Source: Notospermus geniculatus
Taxonomy: Eukaryota > Nemertea > Pilidiophora > Heteronemertea > Lineidae
Direction of reading: 5' to 3'
Assembly (NCBI GenBank): GCA_002633025.1
Contig: NMRB01000259.1
Span: forward strand, 10,442-74,441
Length of the DNA: 64,000 nt
The translations under genes were made by a program, and so were the position numbers. Below are positions 41,804 through 51,456 of this stretch, piece by piece; positions within the stretch are counted from its first letter, which is position 1, and each line of letters starts with the position of its first letter. The notes beneath the pieces are model-generated. The model ran no database searches and had not been told where the DNA came from. It saw only the letters and a list, made by a program, of their open reading frames with translations.

Positions 41804-44800
41804 TTACGTGTACTTCTGATAATTGCTTGTCTGCAGGTATTGTAAGTCGCCTTCCTGTCCGAAGTTATCGTAAACCAAGACGGGCACCAGTCTGTCGTCA
41901 TCGTCCGGGTGTCCGCCAACGCCATTCCCCAGTGGCCCCTGAGATTTCTGCGACATCTGACGATCAATAGATCGCGGCGGCTGCATCTGAGCAGGTGGAG
42001 GTACCATAGGGTTGCTAACATGTCCACTTATAGACCTCCTGTCGATGTCAGAGTAGTAGTCGTGGAATCGTTTCGATGACGGCCGTTTCTGAAGTCGCTT
42101 CTTCTCTGCCTTGATGTTGTATGATTCCACAAGGAACAGGACGCCTGTCAGTAAGGTCAGAGCCACGCCCACCCAGCCAACGATGTACGACCACTGCAAG
42201 TTCCACAAGCTAGCATTTTTGAGAGGCTGGAAATAAACAGAAAATGGGAGGAATAACGCGAAGGTCTACTTACTATCCTTTTGTTGGGTTCTCTGATCGT
42301 GGGATTGGCGTTCAGTACGCGCTTCAGGGGCTTTGCGAAAACACACTCATGTGTCAGTTCTTGCAGCCCAAATGTACATGTACATGCAGGCAAAAATAGA
42401 ACTCGCTTATCTATTTTTGATGAAGGGTAATTCCGGATTCCTCAAACGCGCCGAAAGACTAATGGAGGGCGATGCAGTGGCCTATCGTGGTGAAGATGAA
42501 GTACCCGCAATTGAGTCAAAGCTCTTGGCACGATCATTTTCATCTGTAACACTTACCGTTGGCCAAGTTGAGTAAAACCCAGTGCCTGTCAATACATTCT
42601 GTTCAATGTAATGCACACCGTGAAAGCAAGCTAATGCAGCACCTCCGAACAGAGCTGAAAGACATGAGGCCGAGAAAATTCTTAGTGAGAACATCGGAAT
42701 GGAAAAAACAAACTATTCACTTTCAAACAACGCAACGTTGCTGCTTCATTTTTTCACTGCAAGGCACGAGGAGTGTGTCGGGAGAGTGGTGTGTGTCAAT
42801 AAGAATATCTGTTTTTTTACCAACACGTAACTGAGAAGACCAGCTAGCGGTGTGATAGGATCTAATGCCCCGTCATTCTGATTTCCCCATGCATTGTTTG
42901 TCACAGGATTAAGGGTCTTGGTCTCTCTAGAGTCCAATGGTGCCGCTTAATCCGTAAATGTAGGTCTATTGTTGGGGGACACCGCATCCGGGGGACATTA
43001 GATTCTATTACACCGGTACTGTCCCAGTAGGAAAAGGGTCAGGAGGCATCACCATTTTCCCATCATTACCATTATTAGGTAATCTAAACTCCGTAATCCG
43101 TCCTCTAATCAATGAACTCGTTTATAGGATGGGCTGTACTGAAATTTACATGTAGGCCTATGCCAACCCATGATAACATCCTTGATGGATCCAGCTGTTT
43201 CAAAATGAATGAAGACAGGCCTATTGATGATATTCTTAGAGTCGACATGCAGTTCATTAATGTCTGTCCGTGATAAATTTCAGTCGATATACCGGTACAT
43301 ACAGTGTATGTGATTCTGAATGGGAAAAACGCCAGCGAAGATAGTTCTGGTTTTTTTTAGCAAAACTCTTTCAGCATTCCCTAACTAACCCGCAAAAATG
43401 GCCAGGACCCCAGCAGCGCAATTAGGAACATGTGTAGCTTTCCAACATCCCCAGGTTCCTGCTATGCATGTGAAAAGGCCCGACGCCAAGGCAGAAACCA
43501 TGAAGGCGAAAGTGCATCTCCGAAGATCTGAAAATGGAAAAAAACAATCCAAAGATGGAATGAATTCATTCAGGCCCTGAAAGAGACCCAAAAATAACAA
43601 GCTTCCACAGCATTTTCAAATGTGGGGAGGCGGCTTCAGCAAGACTTTCTGCATATTAGATGATGTGTATTCAAAGAATGAAATTTCAACATCTATTCGC
43701 AAATCATTCCATGCAAGGTATTCGATACTCCATGTCAAATGACAGTATGTTTTTCGTGTTCTCCATCAAGTGGATACTGAATAATGTAACAGGCCAGGGC
43801 AAGGTTTACTCCATTAGGATGTTGCATAGCTACCGGAGGACAGACACATCGATTCACAAGCAAGATCCGATCGATGGGACGTGGAATCTTTGAACGCAGA
43901 GTCCATTCACATGGAATGACTAAAAGGATGGATGGAGGATTCATCAAATACTTACTGATCATCGTCCAGTAGTCGGGCGAAGCACTGTAAGTTGGCGCCA
44001 CTTCACCGAGTTCATAGTTAACCAAAAGGCAATAGTTATCGGTGACTCCATCGGCAGTGGATAAAACTGGAATAGAAGAAGTGGATGGGTAAAAACAAGA
44101 TGGTCAGACCCGCAACCGACGCAAGGATGTGGGCAACTACATTAATTACTACCAGAGACTCATGGCATTTGGCAGATGTTGTGAGGGTTGATTCTATGCA
44201 CAAACTGAAGCTTTGTATATTGTTCTTCAGTTTGAAGTGTATAAAATATCGACTACTTAATACGTAATTCAACGTTTTTGAGTTAAGGCGGTGACAGACT
44301 GGTCCGTATACGATCCGTATACGACCTGGTCCGTTGCTCCGCTGGAATCACTTTCTACTCATTTCCACTTGATGTGACAGACTGGTGCGTATCCGATCCG
44401 ACACGGCACGTCAATCCGCCCCGAATCAATCGGGTGGGCGATTTTTACGGACTGCGGACACACAACGCTGACCTTTTATGGACATTATCCCTATAAAATT
44501 CTTTGAATCGCTTCCTTCTTGATAGGCCACAATGGCTAAAATGGCCATGTGATGTAGACTTGTCGCACTAGTCTGTCACGGCCCTCCGTTTTTTGCTGTG
44601 TCGGACACGTGCTGGACGGATACGTATCGCACACGGAACGGACCAGTCTGTCATCGCCTTCACTCCTGGAACTTGTCACAATGTTGAACACTAGATTACG
44701 TCAGTGTCAGGACAAACATTGGGGGATTAGTCAAATACGAACAATTGAGTATGTCGACCGACATGTTTGTCCTCCAATGATTGCGAAGGCCTCGAAAGGG

Positions 44801-45169
44801 TGTGATCAAGTATGCCAAAATAATGCATGTGTGTGGTGACACCACAGAATGTGATACACCCCTCACTTGGAGGAATCACTGAACGTATAATTCCTCCAAG
44901 CCCCTCACTGCATACCCTCACTTACATTGGTAGCTTTCGTTTCCTGGGTAGCAGATCCGCCAGAGACCGTAATATCTCGTGAAATATATCCCTTGACTGT
45001 TGATGTTTTTTGCAACGTCTGAACCTGGATTCGAAACAGAGTATTTCTTCAAGGCGTTTCTGTCGACGGTCCACAATGCCCAGTAGTCTGTGCTGAAGTT
45101 TAATCCAAAAGCTAGTACAGCCATTACAGTCAGGAGAACGCCTATTCCTAAAGTCACTGACGAAGCCAT
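41804..45169 (-). CDS. Claudin/PMP22-superfamily four-pass membrane protein
   Basis: Five exons (45169-44926, 44066-43956, 43527-43390, 42654-42557, 42226-41804) join in phase to 337 codons plus TAA. The protein has four predicted membrane spans: about 5-27, 122-144, 152-176 and 209-233. The first extracellular loop carries the claudin signature W30, GLW 68-70, C73, C94. The cytoplasmic tail of about 100 residues is basic at first (KAEKKRLQKR), then Pro-rich (NPMVPPPAQMQPP), and ends QKYT. Claudins seal paracellular junctions, while the related stargazin/CACNG-type proteins modulate channels. The long tail leaves either role possible, and I cannot place it in a subfamily. A family-3 MITE lies in intron 3, and a larger foldback plus a hairpin repeat lie in intron 1. 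Confidence 0.85.
42391..42419. repeat. Hairpin-only repeat, CAAAAATAGA type, copy 2
   Basis: CAAAAATAGA and TATCTATTTTTG separated by seven bases, in intron 4 of the claudin-like gene. Ends match the hairpin at 23943-23982. Confidence 0.5.
42848..43018. mobile_element. MITE family 3, copy 2, inverted relative to copy 1
   Basis: CGGTGTGATAGGATCTAATG (42848) is mirrored by CATTAGATTCTATTACACCG (to 43016). Interior motifs CCATGCATTGTTTGTCACAG and CGCTTAATCCGTAAATGTA match copy 1 at 36216-36397 in reverse orientation. It lies in intron 3 of the claudin-like gene. Confidence 0.85.
44285..44660. mobile_element. Foldback MITE, ~375 bp, in claudin-like intron 1
   Basis: AAGGCGGTGACAGACTGGTC (44285) is mirrored by GACCAGTCTGTCATCGCCTT (to 44660). 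A third, internal copy of the end (GTGACAGACTGGTGCGTATC at about 44374) points the same way as the left end, so the element has a partly duplicated terminus. Subterminal CCGTATACGATCC and GGATACGTATCG also pair. Confidence 0.85.
44866..44900. repeat. Hairpin-only repeat, CTTGGAGGAAT type, copy 2
   Basis: CTTGGAGGAAT and ATTCCTCCAAG with a spacer CACTGAACGTATA. In reverse complement the unit at 1177-1210 shares GTATAATTCCTCCAA. It lies 26 bases inside intron 1 of the claudin-like gene, next to the exon 1 donor. Confidence 0.55.
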
Positions 45170-45233
45170 GTCGAAATACCACAGAAATTAGGAAAATACG
45201 AACATCCCCTATTGAAACTTGAAACTGTCCCAA

Positions 45234-46887
45234 GGAGGTGAGTTCGACAAGACTCTCCTCGTTGGTTTCTTGTCAACGTAAAGTCAATCTCAATCCCACA
45301 AGCAATCTGATTCACTCTGTAGGCCTATAGCCTATGCACTACCGTGTCATTTCTGTTGTGATCGATTTATCCCCACAATGAGAAAACGCCCGGCTGTATA
45401 GGCAAGGCGGACAAAAGACGAAATCTTAGTTATTCTAAAGAAAGTGCATGCAAGCATAAAGCTGTCCCATTCGGAAGTAATCTGCATTATTGGTAGAAGT
45501 TGAGAACTTTTAATCAGTCTTATTTAAAGCTCCCTTATGGAAGGAATTCGTCGGTTATGCAAAGTTATCAGTAAATCGGCCATTCAACAAAAACACACCT
45601 TCAACTCAAGTCTCGAGACGTGACAATTCTCAACCCGATCCAACATTCCACAACAACATCCATCGTTTTTGTAAATTTCGCATCATAATGGCCATTACAG
45701 GGAAAGAAAGATATGCATAGAAAAGCCTCTATTTCATTGACTTCTTCTGCCCAGGTGTTAAAGGGTAAGTATTGTATTCGGTCGCCAAGCGAAAGATGAA
45801 GGACTCTCAATTTTTTGACTGTTTTTCTTGTTCATTTTAATTCACAGTAATTTTTATACTTCCATGCACATGTGATCAACCCAATTATTCTCACGATGAC
45901 ATCCATCTCGCCCATCTCCACCCAGTACACACCTTTCAGAGAAAGTTCGAGAACTGGCCAGTTTACTTGTCAGGCAACATTCAACAGGAGTTGAGAAAAT
46001 AGGCCGAGCTGTCCTTGCATTCCGAGAGGTGTACAGAACGAACAAGATGGTGCAAATGTGTTTAGAAATGTATTTAGTAGAGAGGCCATCTATCGACCAC
46101 TCTCCGAACATTCCTAAAACAATCCTATTCTTTAAACGTGAAACATGAGCCAATACCACGAGGGCTCTCTCTCTCTCTCTCTCTGTCTCGTAAGCGCCTT
46201 TGTGTATTATAGATGAACCACTCAGTCTCCATCAGCCTTTGATAATGTCATGGTAAAGTGTAGCATTTCTGTTAAATCCATTGAACAGCTCTCTCTCGGG
46301 CAGCCAATCTGAAGCATCTTGAACGCATTTATAATTCATTATAAATCGAATACCGCGAGCGTCGTCAAAACAAATGGATGGAGTTCACTAAGCGCCAGTA
46401 TCCCGGGAAGTCCCAGGGATGTAAGTCCGGGACAAAAAGTCTGCTATTGATGGCAATGTTCCAATGGTCATTGTCTCTATAGCCAAAAACATACATGTAT
46501 ATGTACCCTATTCCCCGTTGAACATCAAATCGGACCTCGCGGGCATTCCAGCCGGACTATGACCCCTATCACACCGGGCTGAGTTAGTGGTTGCATCTAT
46601 GTTAAATGGTTTTGACTGGACGTGTCTGAGGATCGAAGAAAAATGAAAAAAAAATGCCTCGAAACACTGGTGAGATTTCTTTTTCATTTTTTCGAATGAA
46701 TGCAAAAAATTGCACTTTGACTATCCATTCTTGTCTCAAAAACATGCTGAAATTATGAATTATGCACAGAAAATGTTCACTCGAATACATTCATTTGGCA
46801 GAATCGATTGCCTGGACTTCTGACAACGAACAGGAACGACAACGAGAACTATGTAGAGGTATCATCCTGAGGTAAATCAATCGCTCC
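45234..46887. other. Intergenic stretch with a (CT)n tract
   Basis: Upstream of the claudin-like gene. A (CT)n microsatellite is at 46164-46185. No conserved coding frame, RNA gene or transposon end was recognised in the rest. Confidence 0.5.
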
Positions 46888-47065
46888 CTTAAAGCTGACG
46901 TGAACGAAAAAGCCCCCATGCGACGAGCAAGAGAATTGCAAACGCCCTGCAAATACCTCAAACGAAGGCTCAGAACATGATAGACCCAACGAGGCCAGGA
47001 GGGCGCCACCTTACATGAATTTGTCTTTGAGCTGTCGAGGTGTCAACATCCTCTGGTGAGCTCCT

Positions 47066-47195
47066 GGGGTAGCGAGCATAAAGGGGTCGTAACCCTACGT
47101 CTGGCCTAAGCCAGGCGTAGTGCTCGTTGTGGCCCTTGCACTACGCCTGGTTTAGGCCTGACGTAGGGTTACGACCTCTTTATGTTCGCTACCCC
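47066..47195. mobile_element. Foldback MITE inside the minus SINE
   Basis: GGGGTAGCGAGCATAAAGGG (47066) is mirrored by CTCTTTATGTTCGCTACCCC (to 47195), with GGTCGTAACCCTACGTC and GACGTAGGGTTACGACC continuing the arms almost to the centre. Nearly perfect palindrome of 130 bp. Confidence 0.85.
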
Positions 47196-47204
47196 TGCAC
47201 CCAT

Positions 47205-47274
47205 ACTTAAGTCAAAGTGTGACACTTATCTTTTGTGTTGAACAAAGGATATGTGCCACACTTAGACTTAAGTA
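47205..47274. repeat. Small inverted repeat, ACTTAAGTC ends
   Basis: ACTTAAGTCAAAGTGTGACA and TGTGCCACACTTAGACTTAAGT mirror each other around a 28-base loop, directly next to the preceding foldback. Probably another small element or its relic. Confidence 0.55.
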
Positions 47275-47487
47275 GTTTTATGAATACGGGGCTTGATGAA
47301 CACTTATTTTGAAAGAAAATTTTTGGCCCAGCTGGGAATCGAACCCGCGTCCTGTTATCTCTGTTCCACCATCTTCCCCATTCGGCCACTGAATTTGTTG
47401 GAAGACTTCTCAGGTGTTCTATTATTCGTAGTATTATTACGTATAAGTCGAAGACCTACGTCTATGACAAACACAAACCATGTCGCT

Positions 47488-47752
47488 GTCAGCTGGCTCG
47501 TTGGCCGAGTGGATAGAATGGTGGATTACAGATCAGAAGGTCGACGGTTCGAATCCCGTCTAAATGACTACAATGTTTTTTCTTTGAGTGTAAGAGGTAT
47601 CCGGAGATGTTGACAGCTCTGTTGCCTGAAGGCAAATAAGGTGGCGCCCTCCTGGCCTCGTGGGGTATATCATGTTCTGAGCCTTCGTTTGAGGCGTTTG
47701 CAATTCTCTTGCTCGTCGCTTGGGGGCTTTTTGTTCATTCACGTCAGCTTTA
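47488..47752 (+). mobile_element. tRNA-derived SINE, plus copy
   Basis: The head (47488-47569) has A-box TTGGCCGAGTGGATAG and B-box GGTTCGAATCCCG. The body continues GATGTTGACAGCTCTG and ends CACGTCAGCTTTAAG at 47752. It points away from the minus copy, so the two pol III-type heads are divergent and about 90 bp apart. A family-2 MITE abuts its 3' end. Confidence 0.7.
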
Positions 47753-47899
47753 AGCGAGGTTCATTGGCAACTTTTACATGGAGTTTGTCCGATTCAGGTC
47801 CGTAAAAAATCTATCAAATGGACTTCAGCGTTGTCGTATCCGGAAAACTAGGGGCAAACGGACTGGGACGGATCAGATCCGTGTGCCAATGAACCTTGA
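47753..47899. mobile_element. Foldback MITE, family 2, copy 2
   Basis: AGCGAGGTTCATTGGCAACT at the left and GTGTGCCAATGAACCTTG at the right. Ends and subterminal ATCAGATCCG match 11396-11499, but the interior is longer. It begins exactly where the plus SINE ends, so it may have inserted at the SINE boundary. Confidence 0.75.
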
Positions 47900-48517
47900 T
47901 TTAGCTTCGCCATGCATAGAAATTTGTCCGGTGACGACGGGAGTAAGCGTTACTAACCTCTGACGTTCTCAGGATTAGGTGTGGCGACTCTTGCAGATCC
48001 CGTTTGACCGACGAAGTCGCAAATTTCCCACCCGGTGGGTAATAGCAAAGATACGGGAAGTTATATCTTAGACTAGTTATCTATAGGAGGTGGCACTCGA
48101 AGTGATTTTGCCACCAGCTGAGATCCGGTGACCTGCTTTGTTTACAGCACATCGTTGGGTTCAATAATGCCATCATGAGGTATAACGACCAATAATTATT
48201 ATTGATATGTTGAAACGCTAATGGCTGGTGCAATTTCGACCACTTACTAAAACAAAGCCAGAATTGATAAACCAGCCCTTTGTTCTCGGAAAGCTACTCC
48301 ATAGGTCCTATAAATACATTTATACACTGGATTCATTCCGGGGGTTCGTTTCCCACAAAAGCAGCTTTTGACAAGAATACAGGCTGCCACCAACGACGAG
48401 GCCAAACTAGCCACTGTCAGAATCTAGGTTTCCCCGGATCCTGATAGAGGATTTTCTTTCATAAAAAACGGTCTTGATTCAAACCTTATCAGTCAAGCCA
48501 ATCAGAAGTTATGTTCA

Positions 48518-48523
48518 TTTTAT
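48518..48523 (-). terminator. Candidate polyadenylation signal, LamG-PAN gene 1
   Basis: AATAAA on the minus strand about 355 bases past the stop, in a GAGTGAATAAAATGAAC context that is preserved in the second copy at 51090-51095. Preservation in both duplicates supports it. Confidence 0.5.
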
Positions 48524-48875
48524 TCACTCAAAATAGCATACAGGTCAAGATGCAGGTGCAGGTCAAGATAAGATATTTAATTACAATTATGGTAACAAAC
48601 ACAATTTCTACTAATAAATCTACTCCTCACTAAGTTGCAGTGAAATAATTATATAACAGCAGTGTATTTTAAGTGTAATCCGAACTTCAAAGCAGGTCAA
48701 GTTTCAAGAAATCTAGTCGATCGGATATCCAAAGGTCCAGCTGTACTCTGAAAGTTGGAAAGATGATGGTCCGTGCAAATCGATGTAAACGAGCGCTCCG
48801 TAATATACAACGGGTACATGAATCAAATACATGTATGCCTAAAACACCTGTATCCGCCTTCCATTTCGCGGCTAT

Positions 48876-50489
48876 TTAGGTAGGAATGTAGAGAGTATAT
48901 AACGAACTCTTCCCGTCTTCTTCCGGAGAAACGCCTTCCTTTTCAAAGTCGGCGTTAGAAAGGATACACAACTTGTTGGACGGTGTAAAGGAATAGGACC
49001 AACAATTGTCATTCTTGTTACAGTGCTGTAGGCAGAGATACTCGCTGGATACTGTACTGTTTGAGATTTCTTTGGCTTTCGGGATCTTGGCACCTTTCTT
49101 GACCAACTGGTACCAGTTTTGTGGATCATCTTTATCTGTAATGGCGAGTCAGTTAACACCTCGTCATTTTTTTGCGAAAGTGTTCGTTTCCTGATAGGGG
49201 AAGAGGTCTAGGCCCGTTCCTCACTGTCAGATTTTTATCTGAATTTTTATTTGAATTTTCTTGATTTGCCATTTAAGGGCCTACAACTTCACCCCTTCCA
49301 ACGTATTCAGAAAATTCGATGACAAAAAATATGGACATCGTGGAACGGGTTTGGAGTGGAATTAAGCCCGGATGGATGACAATGAAGAAATTGATGGGTC
49401 TGTGTAAAGAGAATGTACTGTGTGGAGTCCGAACTCATCGACTCAAACTAGCAGCCTTTCAAGTAAAAATATCACCGAGTGTTAGTTGATTGATGAGAAG
49501 CCATAATGTCAGAAGTATGCACACCGGGAAAAAAATAACTCTACATTCTTTATACCCGTAACATACTTACTTATTTGCCTGGCTCGCTTCCGACAGAACT
49601 TTTTGGCCCGGTTGAAATCGTCAAGCGACAAAGCAGTTTTGAATAGCATCATACAGTTCAGATCACCTTTGAACATTTCACTGGCACTCCTGGAGGGACG
49701 TTTCCCGATGTGTAGAACTGGTACATTTTCGGTCGCGGCGGTCAAGTTGCCCGGGATGACCCTTTCTTCATGCTTACCACCATTGACACAAAGCATTTTC
49801 CCCGAGGCTTTGTCATATGATACTCCGAAAAATGTCCAGGCTCCAGTTTGGAATTTCATAGTTAAGCATCCGTAACCGTGGCCAGGCTTAACGGCCAACC
49901 ATATGGTTTTGTCAGGATGTGACCAAATGTGGAGATGTGTAGCACTTGAACCCGGTGACCAGTCCAGCAATGCGCACGCACTGCACATAAGCTTGACAAA
50001 TCCGCAAAGGGAAAATCCGTCGTACTTTCCAACTTGCAAGCTGGCAGAATTGGTCACCGTACCGTAGGAGTTGGCATTCCCCTTGAAGTTGGCCGCGGCG
50101 TTAGGAAGCTTTGTTGGCCCCGTTGTGGTGAAGGTCACTCCGGTAAATGTTGCCGTGTTTCCATTGCCAGAAAGGTCAGCTCCTTTTGCTTCGTCACCCA
50201 TTGACCAGAATGCTATCGGCGGCGGGGAAAAGGAAGCTGAATCTGAAAAATACATTACATGTACATCGGTACATTATACAGCCCGTGTTATCAAAATATA
50301 AAACACCCCCCAAAAATGTAACGTTACACCCGGAAAATCGTGTTTTTCTTTTTTTCCATATTTCAGTTATCCATGTTCTGCATAAAGGAAAGATTACCAG
50401 GTCATAGGAGACTTACCATTTGTTGTTGCCAAAGTGTCCGAAACGCACAAGAAAATAGGTGCCAGGAGCAAAGCACAAACTAATGCCAT
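48876..50489 (-). CDS. Secreted LamG-like plus PAN/Apple domain protein, copy 1
   Basis: Three exons (50489-50417, 50242-49571, 49135-48876), all junctions phase 1, give 334 codons plus TAA. Residues 1-21 are a signal peptide (MALVCALLLAPIFLCVSDTL). Exon 2 (26-248) is a concanavalin A-like jelly-roll domain of the Laminin_G_3 type: PIAFWSMGDEAKGADLSGNG at the start, DGFSLCGFVKL in the middle, and LNCMMLFKTALS near the end. Exon 3 (250-334) is a PAN/Apple domain with the cysteine pattern LCLQHCNKNDNCWSYSF then KLCIL. Both domains bind carbohydrate or protein in other families. An extracellular lectin-like or defence role is inference. Confidence 0.88.
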
Positions 50490-51089
50490 TATGTTCTGTA
50501 TGATGTCAATCCAAACGACGAGAGTTCACTCGCTGCAAGTACCACACGTCCGCCGTAGTAAGTAGCCTAGCTGTTTTCTCATCGATATTCCCTTACTGAA
50601 ATCACGTGACAATGAGTGAACTACAGAATTGGTAATGTCATAGAAAACTACACGACAAGTGCCAGTCGCCCAGTCCGAGCTGTGAAGGACTGTGACTGCA
50701 GGGAAGGTCATGTGCTGGGCCGGTGTGACAGGCGATATAGTCCGCCAGTGGCCATGGTCCTCTGGACCATGAAACGCTGTAATGGCTGGTGCAGTTTCGA
50801 CCACTTCCTAAAACAAAGCCAATTGATAAACCATGCAGCCTTTTGTTCTCGGAAGGTTATTCTATAGGTCCTAGAAATACAATGAAAGACTGCATTCGAT
50901 TTCCGTTGGTTCGATTCCTACAAAAGCAGCTTTTGACAAGAATACAGGCTGCCCCCAACGACCAGGCCAAACTCGGCACCGTCAGAATGTAGGTTTCCCC
51001 GGATCCTGATAGAGGGTTTTCTTTCATAAAAATATTTATTCAAACCTAATCAGTGAAACCAATCAGAAGTATGTTCATTTTATGTTCAT

Positions 51090-51095
51090 TTTATT
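51090..51095 (-). terminator. Candidate polyadenylation signal, LamG-PAN gene 2
   Basis: AATAAA on the minus strand about 365 bases past the stop, in the same context as the signal of copy 1. Confidence 0.5.
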
Positions 51096-51456
51096 CACTC
51101 TAAAATAGCATAAACAATGGTGCGCAGGTCAAGACAAGATATTTAATTACATGTACAATATTGGTAAATGGTAATATTCAACAAACTCAATTTCTACAGA
51201 TCTATTCCTCACATCTACATGTAAGCTAGTGGAATAATTGTGTATTCAGTGTATTTCGAACTTGAAGTGAAGCAAGCCAAGTTTCACGGAATCTATGTAG
51301 CCGTCGATCGGGATATCCGAAGGACCAACTCTGAAAGTTGGAAACGATGATGGTCGTGCAAATCGATGTAGACGTGCGGTACGTTATGTACGGGTGTATG
51401 AATCAAACTTTGGCCTATGCCAAAAAAACCTGTGTCCGCCTTCCATTTCGCGGCTA

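Larger units (their letters stand above)
46888..47395 (-). mobile_element. tRNA-derived SINE, minus copy, interrupted
   Basis: A tRNA-like head at 47395-47323 on the minus strand has an A-box-like TGGCCGAATGGGG and a perfect B box GGGTTCGATTCCC. Its body, read to 46888, matches the plus copy at 47570-47752: GGTGGCGCCCTCCTGGCCTC, CTGAGCCTTCGTTTGAGG, CAATTCTCTTGCTCGTCGC, ACGTCAGCTTTAAG. Two foldbacks (47066-47195 and 47205-47274) lie between head and body. The tRNA-like head lacks a convincing acceptor stem, so it is not called as a tRNA gene. Confidence 0.7.

Noticed and set aside
45854-46159. 101-codon minus-strand frame
   Set aside because: No domain, no splice context, and composition typical of random open frame.
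47323-47569. Two functional tRNA genes
   Set aside because: A and B boxes are good, but acceptor stems do not pair well and SINE-like bodies follow; called SINE heads instead.
49603-49875. Plus-strand frames of 70-90 codons opposite the LamG exons
   Set aside because: They are antisense shadows that recur in both gene copies only because the exons are duplicated.
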